From assembly GCA_900321845.1 (NCBI GenBank), contig ONXT01000104.1:1-8361 (forward strand): DNA of 8,361 bases, written 5' to 3'. How positions within the stretch are numbered: the stretch's first letter is position 1; every line of letters starts with the position of its first letter. A model generated the notes under the pieces. The model worked only from the letters and a program-made list of their open reading frames with translations. It did not search any database and had not been told where the DNA came from. Of the stretch, positions 1-6,251 are shown piece by piece. The translations under genes and the position numbers were made by a program. The stretch is from an uncultured Bacteroidales bacterium. GTDB lineage: Bacteria; Bacteroidota; Bacteroidia; Bacteroidales; WCHB1-69.

Positions 1-2
1 AA

Positions 3-56
3 AAACCCACCCACTATTTTGAGGTGAACATCAAGGCGAAAAGAGTGATTGGCTAA
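3..56 (+). CDS. Possible 3' end of a gene convergent with truA (partial)
   Basis: One plus-strand frame is open from the window edge to a TAA at 54-56. It encodes 17 residues ending in a mixed charged/hydrophobic stretch (…YFEVNIKAKRVIG) that reads like a protein C-terminus. The other two plus frames stop within the first 30 bases. If real, its stop overlaps the truA stop on the other strand (TAG read from 55 to 53) within the four bases CTAA, a common convergent arrangement. The evidence is weak: 17 codons cannot establish a gene, and one minus-strand frame is also open here. No family can be assigned. Confidence 0.3.
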   Translation, partial: KPTHYFEVNIKAKRVIG

Positions 57-793
57 AAATCGTATTCCACTTTTTGGAGGAAGAGCGCATTGGCAGGTAC
101 GGAAGTGCCGGCAGCGCAACGGTTTTTCTGATTGATAATATCTTGGAATTGAGCCAATTCCATCTTTCCCCTACCAACATCCAGCAGCGTTCCAACGATG
201 GCACGGACCATATTGCGCAGAAAACGGTCGGCGGTGATGGTGAAAACCAGCAGTCCGTTCTCCATCTGCCAATGGGCCTCCGAAACGTGACAGATGTTGG
301 TCGCAGTTTGGGTATGGAGTTTGGAAAAACTTGTAAAATCCTCTGTATCAAGCAGTAATTTCGCCGCAGCATTCATCTTGTCCACGCCCAATTTTTGAAA
401 TACGCGATACGAATAGTGGAAACGGAATGCCTCCTTCTGAACGGCGACATAATATTTATATGTACGCGACTTCGCGCTGAAGCGGGCGTGGAGATCATCT
501 GCCACGGGAAAGATGCGGCAAATGGCGATCTCCTTTGGCAAAAAACTGTTCAACTTATCCGTAAGTTCGACAAGTTGTTCATTATCAAATAATTGTATAA
601 AATCAAAATGGGCGAAGAACTGTCGGGCATGCACCCCCGTATCGGTACGTCCACAACCGGTGACTGCAATCGGCTCACGGAGCAACAGCGTCAGAGCGCG
701 CTCCATCACTCCCTGCACCGAAGGCTGCTCGGGTTGCACCTGCCACCCGAAAAAAGGAGTTCCGTTGTATGACATCTCGATGAAGTAACGCAT
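53..793 (-). CDS. truA: tRNA pseudouridine(38-40) synthase TruA
   Basis: TruA converts uridines 38, 39 and 40 in the anticodon stem-loop of many tRNAs to pseudouridine in the cytoplasm. The 246-aa product has the usual family length and an intact family pattern. An N-terminal YNGTPFFGWQ segment (about residues 9-18) is followed by the catalytic motif GRTDTGVHA at 48-56 with nucleophile Asp51. The RNA-binding/active-site stretch DLHARFSAKSRTYKY lies at about 100-114, and the C-terminal RFLRNMVRAIVG motif at about 190-201. The ATG start fits the conserved N-terminus (MRYFIEMSYNGT). There is no clear Shine-Dalgarno sequence, which is normal in Bacteroidota. It lies 67 nt downstream of dnaG on the same strand with no recognisable promoter between, so co-transcription is likely. 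Function is assigned by family; there is no sign of damage. Confidence 0.97.
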   Translation of the reverse strand: MRYFIEMSYNGTPFFGWQVQPEQPSVQGVMERALTLLLREPIAVTGCGRTDTGVHARQFFAHFDFIQLFDNEQLVELTDKLNSFLPKEIAICRIFPVADDLHARFSAKSRTYKYYVAVQKEAFRFHYSYRVFQKLGVDKMNAAAKLLLDTEDFTSFSKLHTQTATNICHVSEAHWQMENGLLVFTITADRFLRNMVRAIVGTLLDVGRGKMELAQFQDIINQKNRCAAGTSVPANALFLQKVEYDF

Positions 794-809
794 AATCAGC
801 TAATGATTA
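793..809. repeat. Small inverted repeat at the truA start
   Basis: TAATCA (793-798) and TGATTA (804-809) are perfect 6-bp inverted arms around a 5-nt loop. They sit immediately upstream of truA and include the first base of its ATG. A transcript hairpin here would cover the initiation region, but it is short and AT-rich, so it may be chance. Confidence 0.3.
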
Positions 810-860
810 GGGACTTATTATTTGAAGTTTCTTTATTGTTTAGTAATGAGGAAAAACATC

Positions 861-2936
861 TCAATTGACAGAATCGTCGCTTTGGGAAATCACCATCCCC
901 AGCAAATCGGCCAGTTTTTTCCGCAGTTTGTCTAATTCCACCAGCCGCTCCATAATCTGGCGCTGCTCCTCATCGGTGTGTTCATATCCCAACTCAGTGA
1001 GCAACAACTTTTTATGCCGTTCAATCAGTCTGAGTTTGAACAAGTTGATGCAGCCTGAGAGTTCCGTATTGAGCGACTGTACACTATTGGTGATGTTATC
1101 GGTGTGGAGCTCGAACCTTTTTTCCCATTGTTCGCTGTACTCGGGTTCCTCTTCCATCAGAATGGAGACGGCGAGGTTGCGGATTTTCTCGTTTTCGTGT
1201 ACGACAAACGCGTGTTCCAAATCCTCCTGGGACTCCGCTTTCTGCGCAATTACCGCATATTCTTCATAAACCTGCTGATACAGCGGATTTTGGAATACGA
1301 TCTCTTCGTCGTGCAACTCGTTGAAAATATACTGGTCCACACGAATCGGGCAAATGACGGTATTCCCATCCTCATCGGTTTGACTGATATGGGTTTCATA
1401 CATTCCGCATTTCAGCAGCAGATGAATCACATCGAACTCGACCAAATCCAAGTGGTTCACCTCCACTTTCGGTTGTGTCAAAGTAGGCGTGGCCACTTTG
1501 GGAAGCTGCTGACTTTCATCGGGTTGCAAAATTGTTGGAGGGGTTGTGCCTTGCGAAACGGTCGGGTTCTGGCTATTGGGTTGGGACTGGAAGGAGGGCT
1601 GGCGCCGCGCATCGTTGATTTTCTTCCACACCAGCTGACGCAGGTTCGCATTCAGCGACTCCTCCGAGATCTTGAACAGGTCGGCGCACTCCCGCACATA
1701 AAAACTGCGGATGATGTCGTCGTTGATTTCGGCGATGGAGCCAAGAATATCGTTCACCACGGCGGCGCGCTTCAGCGGGTCGTTTCCGGCCTCCTTCATC
1801 AGGATGTCGGCCTTGAACTGGATGATGCTGACGGTGTGTTCGGTCAGGTAATCGCGCAGTTCGGAATCGCGGTGTTGCTTGGCGAACGAGTCGGGGTCCT
1901 CGCCATCGGGCAGCAGACACGCCTTCACGTTGCGCCCCGCCGCCAGCAGCATGTTGATACCTCGCAACGAGGCCTTGATGCCAGCCGCATCGCCATCGTA
2001 CAGCACCGTTATGTTCTTAGTCTGCGCCTTAATCAGCCGGATTTGTCCTTCCGTCAAGGCGGTTCCCGAAGAGGCGACCACGTTCTCGACACCGGATTCC
2101 GACATGGAAATCACATCGGTGTAGCCCTCCACCAAATAGACGTTGTCGTTGGTGCGGATGGATTTCTTGGCGAAGAAAAAGCCGTAAAGGATATCGCTTT
2201 TATGATAGATGATGCTCTCTGGCGAGTTGAAATACTTGGCGATTTTGTCGGTTTTCGTCTTGGCGAGGATGCGTCCGCCGAAGCCGACTGGCTTGCCAAT
2301 CCCGTTCTGTATCGGGAAAATCACGCGGCCGTGATAGAAATCGTGCAGGCGGCCGTTTTCCGACTTCTTGGTCAGACCGGTCTCCAACAAATAGTCCAAC
2401 TTGTAACCGTCTTCCATGGCTTTGGTGGTAAACTTGTCCCAACCTTCCGGGCAGTAGCCCAACCGGAATTTGCGGATGGTTTCTTCGCGGAAGCCGCGTT
2501 CCTGAAAGTAGGTCAGCCCTATTTCGCGCCCCTCGTCCGAATTGAAGAGTTGGTCCACAAAGTACTTCTCGGCGTAGGAGGTGACATTGAGCAGGGCCTC
2601 GCGTTCATCGTTGGCGGCCTGTTCTTCGGGGGTCAACTTGCGTTTATCTTCCTTGATTTCAATATGATACTTGGCGGCCAGATAGCGGAGTGCATCGGGA
2701 TACGAAGACTTTTCGTGCTCCATCACAAAATGGATGGGACCGCCGGCCGCACCGCAGACGAAGCACTTGTAGATACCCAAGCGCGGACTCACGTGCATCG
2801 ACGGATTCTTGTCGTCGTGGAACGGGCAGATTCCAATCCAATCCTTGCCCGCCTTTTTCAGGGGCACGAAGTCGGCCACGACCTCCTCAATGCGGGCCGC
2901 CGCCTCAATCTCCGCGATGCAATCCTTGGTTATCAA
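861..2936 (-). CDS. dnaG: DNA primase DnaG
   Basis: DnaG makes the RNA primers for chromosome replication and is recruited by the replicative helicase DnaB. The 691-aa product contains all expected parts. The N-terminal zinc-binding domain has C37-x2-H40 … C58-x2-C61. The RNA polymerase core follows, and its TOPRIM fold shows EGYTD at 270-274 (Glu270) and the metal-binding DGDAAG at 314-319. A Gln/Pro/Ser/Thr-rich linker spans about 446-490, followed by a C-terminal helicase-interaction region of about 200 residues. The start is TTG at 2936: the frame stays open upstream with no ATG, and the protein from this TTG aligns with the typical DnaG N-terminus (…IEAAARIEEVVADFVPLKK). The gene begins 35 nt after the protease stop and precedes truA, so it is probably the middle gene of a three-gene unit. 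GC content seems lower in the C-terminal part than in the catalytic core. Confidence 0.97.
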   Translation of the reverse strand: MITKDCIAEIEAAARIEEVVADFVPLKKAGKDWIGICPFHDDKNPSMHVSPRLGIYKCFVCGAAGGPIHFVMEHEKSSYPDALRYLAAKYHIEIKEDKRKLTPEEQAANDEREALLNVTSYAEKYFVDQLFNSDEGREIGLTYFQERGFREETIRKFRLGYCPEGWDKFTTKAMEDGYKLDYLLETGLTKKSENGRLHDFYHGRVIFPIQNGIGKPVGFGGRILAKTKTDKIAKYFNSPESIIYHKSDILYGFFFAKKSIRTNDNVYLVEGYTDVISMSESGVENVVASSGTALTEGQIRLIKAQTKNITVLYDGDAAGIKASLRGINMLLAAGRNVKACLLPDGEDPDSFAKQHRDSELRDYLTEHTVSIIQFKADILMKEAGNDPLKRAAVVNDILGSIAEINDDIIRSFYVRECADLFKISEESLNANLRQLVWKKINDARRQPSFQSQPNSQNPTVSQGTTPPTILQPDESQQLPKVATPTLTQPKVEVNHLDLVEFDVIHLLLKCGMYETHISQTDEDGNTVICPIRVDQYIFNELHDEEIVFQNPLYQQVYEEYAVIAQKAESQEDLEHAFVVHENEKIRNLAVSILMEEEPEYSEQWEKRFELHTDNITNSVQSLNTELSGCINLFKLRLIERHKKLLLTELGYEHTDEEQRQIMERLVELDKLRKKLADLLGMVISQSDDSVN

Positions 2937-2971
2937 ATTGTTCTTGGTTAATAAAACAGTTAATACAGCCC

Positions 2972-4738
2972 TTAGTTCCTATCCACTTTGTATTTGCGGA
3001 ATACCTTGTCGTCCTTCATCACTTCGCAGGCTTTCAGGAAGGTGGCGTCATCCTCGAGAATATAACGGTAGGCGTCGCCATAGCCGTACAGGTTGCGGGC
3101 GAGTTCAAAGAGCATATAGGTTTTGATGAGTTGCGGAGCCATCTGGGAGTTGCGCTCGCTGACGCTTTTCTGATAGGATTCGTTCACGAAGTCGGTCAGC
3201 ATCTGGTTGAGTTTTTCCAGATTCTTCAAATCGTCGATTGAATTGTAAAGCGAGTCGATCTCGTTCTCTTTCTGTTCGGCGAAGACTTCCAGACGGGTGG
3301 CGAGGAAGAGTTTGGCGGAATCGACCACGCCCTCCTTTTTGGCGAAGGCGGTCAATTCGTTGTACATCTTGTCGGAAATCTGGAAATTCTGCTTGAACTG
3401 TTCGAAAGTGGGGTATTGGTTTTTGAGGGCGGCGCGGTTGGCGTCGAGATAATCCATCACGAAGGTGGAAATGACGCCGCGGCGGACGAGGTCGTTGTAA
3501 TAGACGGCATAATGGGTGGTGTCCATCGGCACAAAGAGGTCGGGCATGATGCCGCCGCCGCCATAGACGGTACGATGGCGCTTCATGGTCTCAAATTTCA
3601 GTGAGTCGGGCATCGCTGCGATGCTGTCGGCGGAGAACATCTCGCCGTGTTTGTAGCGGGTGGCGATGTCGCGGAAATAGTCGTTCCGGTCATCGTAAGG
3701 CTTCTGGATGCAGCGGCCGCTGGGGGTGTAGTAGTGTGAGATGGTGACGCGCACTTCGGCACCGCTCGGCAAGTCAACGGGCTTCTGTACCAACCCCTTC
3801 CCGAAGGTGCGGCGTCCCATGATGAGACCGCGATCCCAATCCTGGATGGCTCCAGCAGTGATTTCGCTGGCGGAGGCGGAGTTCTCGTCCACCAACACGA
3901 TGAGTTTGCCCTTGCGGAAAAGGCCGGTCGGGGTTGCATCGTAGTGTTCGCCGGTCTTGCGGAAATTGTCGGTATAGACGATGCGGCAGCCGGCATCAAT
4001 GAACTGACTGGCAATCTGGAAGGCGGTATTGAGATAGCCGCCACCGTTGCCGCGAAGGTCGAAAATCAGATCCTCCATTCCCTGTTCCTTCAGTTTCTTG
4101 AAATGCTGCTGGAATTCCGAGAGGGAGGTCTGGGCGAACCGGTCGAGTTTGATATAGCCGGTCTTCTCATCAATCATGAAAGAGACATTGATGCTGTACA
4201 TGGGGATTTTGCCGCGGGTGACGGTGAATTCAAGCAGGTCGGGGTTGTGTCCTCGCTTGATGGACAGCTTGACCTTGGTGCCGCGGTCGCCGCGCAGGTG
4301 GTCGCGCACCCAGTTGTTGTTAATATGCTTGCCGCAGGCTTTCAGCGTGTCCACTTTCACGATTTTGTCGCCCGGAAGGATGCCCACTTTTTCGGAGGGT
4401 CCGTCGATGATGACCTCCACCACATTGATGGTGTCTTTCACGATTTGGAAAGTGACACCGATGCCGTCAAAGGAGCCCTTGAGCGGCTCACGTGAGGCAG
4501 CCACGTCCTTGGCGGTGGTATAAGTGGAGTGCGGGTCAAGCTGCGTCACCATCTCCTTCACACCCTTTTCCGCCAGCATGTCGAAGTCAAGGGTGTCCAC
4601 GTAAATCCGGTCCAATATGCTAAGGAAATAGTCCATGGTGCGTTTGCCCGAGTCGTACGACTTGTTGGTTTGCGCTGAAAGCGAACCGCCGAAAACGAAG
4701 AACAAAGCGGCCATCAATACAAGTATCTGTTTTTTCAT
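2972..4738 (-). CDS. S41-family C-terminal processing protease (CtpA/Prc-like), secreted, with PDZ domain
   Basis: This is a periplasmic or envelope serine protease of the tail-specific (S41A) family, which trims or degrades proteins from their C-termini. The 588-aa product begins with a signal peptide (MKKQ, hydrophobic core about 4-20, probable cleavage after SLSA at 22); there is no lipobox cysteine. A PDZ domain lies at about 90-175 (GIGV … GILPGDKIVKVD). The catalytic core follows, with DLRGNGGGYL at 228-236, nucleophile Ser289 in NSASASE, base Lys314 in TFGKG (25 residues later, as in characterised CtpA/CtpB) and Gln318. The 180 or so residues after the core are mostly charged, probably helical, and resemble the extra tail common in Bacteroidota homologues. 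The natural substrate cannot be inferred. The ATG start is supported by the signal peptide. It heads a probable unit with dnaG and truA. Confidence 0.93.
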   Translation of the reverse strand: MKKQILVLMAALFFVFGGSLSAQTNKSYDSGKRTMDYFLSILDRIYVDTLDFDMLAEKGVKEMVTQLDPHSTYTTAKDVAASREPLKGSFDGIGVTFQIVKDTINVVEVIIDGPSEKVGILPGDKIVKVDTLKACGKHINNNWVRDHLRGDRGTKVKLSIKRGHNPDLLEFTVTRGKIPMYSINVSFMIDEKTGYIKLDRFAQTSLSEFQQHFKKLKEQGMEDLIFDLRGNGGGYLNTAFQIASQFIDAGCRIVYTDNFRKTGEHYDATPTGLFRKGKLIVLVDENSASASEITAGAIQDWDRGLIMGRRTFGKGLVQKPVDLPSGAEVRVTISHYYTPSGRCIQKPYDDRNDYFRDIATRYKHGEMFSADSIAAMPDSLKFETMKRHRTVYGGGGIMPDLFVPMDTTHYAVYYNDLVRRGVISTFVMDYLDANRAALKNQYPTFEQFKQNFQISDKMYNELTAFAKKEGVVDSAKLFLATRLEVFAEQKENEIDSLYNSIDDLKNLEKLNQMLTDFVNESYQKSVSERNSQMAPQLIKTYMLFELARNLYGYGDAYRYILEDDATFLKACEVMKDDKVFRKYKVDRN

Positions 4739-4775
4739 AAGTTAAGTTCGGTTTATTTTTTCCAAAAACAATTTA

Positions 4776-4783
4776 CAAAGGTA
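4776..4783 (-). promoter_or_regulatory. Candidate Bacteroidetes -7 promoter element for the S41 protease (-dnaG-truA) unit
   Basis: On the minus strand this reads TACCTTTG, a full match to the Bacteroidetes housekeeping -7 consensus TAnnTTTG. It ends 37 nt upstream of the protease ATG, giving an expected leader of about 30 nt. No convincing TTTG -33 element lies 19-21 nt further upstream. It sits in the 72-bp gap after the small TIGR04076-like gene, so the protease may start a new transcript. Confidence 0.55.
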
Positions 4784-4810
4784 TAGAAAAAGTTTGACTC
4801 TACCGATGCT

Positions 4811-5116
4811 TTACACATCATGGATTGTTTCCAACAGGAAGCTGACAGGGCGAAAACCGTCGTTGCAGGAAATCATGGCGGAGTGGGGATTTTTCATCCA
4901 GCCGTCGAAGAAATTGCCGCCGCCGTTTGCCAATTCCGCCACAAACGCCTGCATCGTCTCCCACGCGCTGTCGCACAAGCCCACAGGCTTCTGTGCACCC
5001 TCCGAGATGAACACCTGCCCCTCCACCAAATCACATGCGTGCGCTATCGGATTCTCATACTTCGCCGACAAATCCAGATACGACGCCTTGCGAATAACTG
5101 TGATACGGACGTTCAT
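4811..5116 (-). CDS. TIGR04076-like small protein of unknown function
   Basis: The 101-aa soluble protein has no signal peptide or membrane segment. Its pattern matches, from memory, the TIGR04076 family of uncharacterised proteins of about 90-100 residues. The N-terminus is a beta-strand-like VRITVIRK; then come EGQVFIS at about 32-38, the core KPVGLCDSAWETM (43-55), a glycine stretch GGGNFFDGWMK (65-75) and the C-terminal CNDGFRPVSFLLE (84-96). Cysteines are at 28, 48 and 84; the last two lie in the conserved blocks, suggesting a metal-binding or redox role, which is inference only. The start is well fixed by an AGGAG sequence 8 nt upstream. It lies 22 nt downstream of the aldolase on the same strand, so the two are probably co-transcribed. 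No biochemical function is known to me. Confidence 0.8.
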   Translation of the reverse strand: MNVRITVIRKASYLDLSAKYENPIAHACDLVEGQVFISEGAQKPVGLCDSAWETMQAFVAELANGGGNFFDGWMKNPHSAMISCNDGFRPVSFLLETIHDV

Positions 5117-5124
5117 GCTGACAG

Positions 5125-5129
5125 CTCCT
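5125..5129 (-). promoter_or_regulatory. Strong Shine-Dalgarno site of the TIGR04076-like gene
   Basis: The minus strand reads AGGAG, then 8 nt, then ATG at 5116. This is a near-ideal Shine-Dalgarno match and spacing. It supports the chosen start and stands out because the other genes here have A/T-rich leaders without such a site. Confidence 0.65.
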
Positions 5130-5138
5130 AACGCATAG

Positions 5139-6143
5139 CTATTTTAAGAGTTTGTCGTTTGACCCTAACACATTGATAATCTTATGGATATATAACTTCT
5201 TCATGCTATCGCGGGCAGGGCCAAGGTATTTGCGGGGGTCGAACTCGGCCGGTTTGTCGTGCAGAACTTTGCGAACGGCTGCGGTCATAGCCAAGCGACT
5301 GTCGGAGTCGATGTTGATTTTGCAGACAGCTGACTTGGCGGCCTTGCGGAGTTGCTCTTCAGGGATGCCGACCGCCGCCTTCAAGCAACCGCCGTTTTGG
5401 TTGATGGTATCCACTTCCTCTTGAGGAACGGAAGAGGAGCCGTGGAGCACGATGGGGAAGCCGGGCAGTTTCTCCTCAACAGCCTCCAGCACGTCGAAAG
5501 CCAAAGGCGGAGGAAGAAGACGGCCAGTCTTCGGATCAACGGTACATTGTTCAGGGGTGAACTTGTAGGCGCCGTGCGAAGTTCCGATGGAGATGGCCAA
5601 AGAGTCCACGCCGGTTTTGGTCACAAAGTCGATGACCTCTTCGGGTTTAGTGTAGTGGCTTTCGGCAGCAGACACCTCATCCTCCACGCCGGCCAAAACG
5701 CCCAGTTCGCCCTCCACGGTCACGTCGAACTGGTGAGCGTACTCAACCACCTTCTTGGTGATAGCGACATTCTCGTCGTAAGTGAGTGCAGAGCCATCAA
5801 TCATCACGGAAGAGAAGCCCATATCGATGCAAGACTTGCAGGTTTCAAAGCTGTCGCCGTGGTCGAGGTGCAGTACGATTTCGGGATGCTCGCAACCCAG
5901 TTCCTTGGCGTATTCCACTGCGCCCTCCGCCATGTAGCGGAGAAGGGTTTGGTTCGCGTAATTGCGCGCTCCCTTCGACACTTGCAGAATCACAGGGGAT
6001 TTCGTCTCCACAGCCGCCATAATGATGGCCTGAAGCTGCTCCATATTGTTGAAATTGAAGGCGGGAATCGCATAGCCGCCCTTCACTGCCTTGGCAAACA
6101 TCTCACGTGTGTTCACCAGTCCTAATTGCTTGTAACTAATCAT
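5139..6143 (-). CDS. fba: Class II (zinc-dependent) fructose-1,6-bisphosphate aldolase
   Basis: This enzyme reversibly cleaves fructose 1,6-bisphosphate into dihydroxyacetone phosphate and glyceraldehyde 3-phosphate in glycolysis and gluconeogenesis. The 334-aa protein shows class II features in order: AIPAFNFNN (25-33); HLDHGD (92-97) with catalytic Asp94 and zinc ligand His95; VEGELG (143-148); SIGTSHGAYK (185-194) with zinc ligand His190; VLHGSSSVP (232-240) with zinc ligand His234; and the phosphate/DHAP-binding KINIDSD (275-281). Length and motifs resemble the Bacteroides and amitochondriate-protist type rather than the longer E. coli FbaA type. The ATG at 6143 fits the family N-terminus. 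The 108-nt upstream gap shows no clear TAnnTTTG element, so the promoter is undefined and read-through from the Na/Pi gene is possible. A tagatose-bisphosphate aldolase role is less likely. Confidence 0.95.
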   Translation of the reverse strand: MISYKQLGLVNTREMFAKAVKGGYAIPAFNFNNMEQLQAIIMAAVETKSPVILQVSKGARNYANQTLLRYMAEGAVEYAKELGCEHPEIVLHLDHGDSFETCKSCIDMGFSSVMIDGSALTYDENVAITKKVVEYAHQFDVTVEGELGVLAGVEDEVSAAESHYTKPEEVIDFVTKTGVDSLAISIGTSHGAYKFTPEQCTVDPKTGRLLPPPLAFDVLEAVEEKLPGFPIVLHGSSSVPQEEVDTINQNGGCLKAAVGIPEEQLRKAAKSAVCKINIDSDSRLAMTAAVRKVLHDKPAEFDPRKYLGPARDSMKKLYIHKIINVLGSNDKLLK

Positions 6144-6251
6144 GTTGGTTATTAATTTGTTGAGTTGTTTAATCGTTCTTGTTGTCAGTTATTCCTGCAT
6201 AATCATTCTCCCTGTCTCATCCCAAAGGCCACACATTCACCATTGATTCTT
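6144..6251. other. Intergenic gap between the Na/Pi gene and fba
   Basis: This 108-nt stretch is AT-rich next to the fba start. I see no TAnnTTTG match on the minus strand, no convincing terminator hairpin with a T-run and no recognisable small RNA. It may carry a non-consensus fba promoter, or be transcribed through. Confidence 0.5.

Noticed and set aside
1104..2951. A 615-codon plus-strand open frame antisense to dnaG
   Set aside because: The minus-strand frame encodes a complete DnaG with every motif in place. The antisense translation has no recognisable domain and is explained by the codon bias of the GC-rich dnaG core.
3944..4495. A 183-codon plus-strand open frame antisense to the S41 protease
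   Set aside because: It overlaps the PDZ and catalytic coding region of an intact gene and has the composition expected of a mirror frame.
5352..6125. A 257-codon plus-strand open frame antisense to fba
   Set aside because: It lies entirely inside the intact aldolase gene, whose active-site residues are all present; the translation resembles no known family.
6144..6251. Possible terminator, riboswitch or small RNA in the largest gap
   Set aside because: No stable inverted repeat followed by a T-run and no conserved aptamer-like pattern could be found on either strand.
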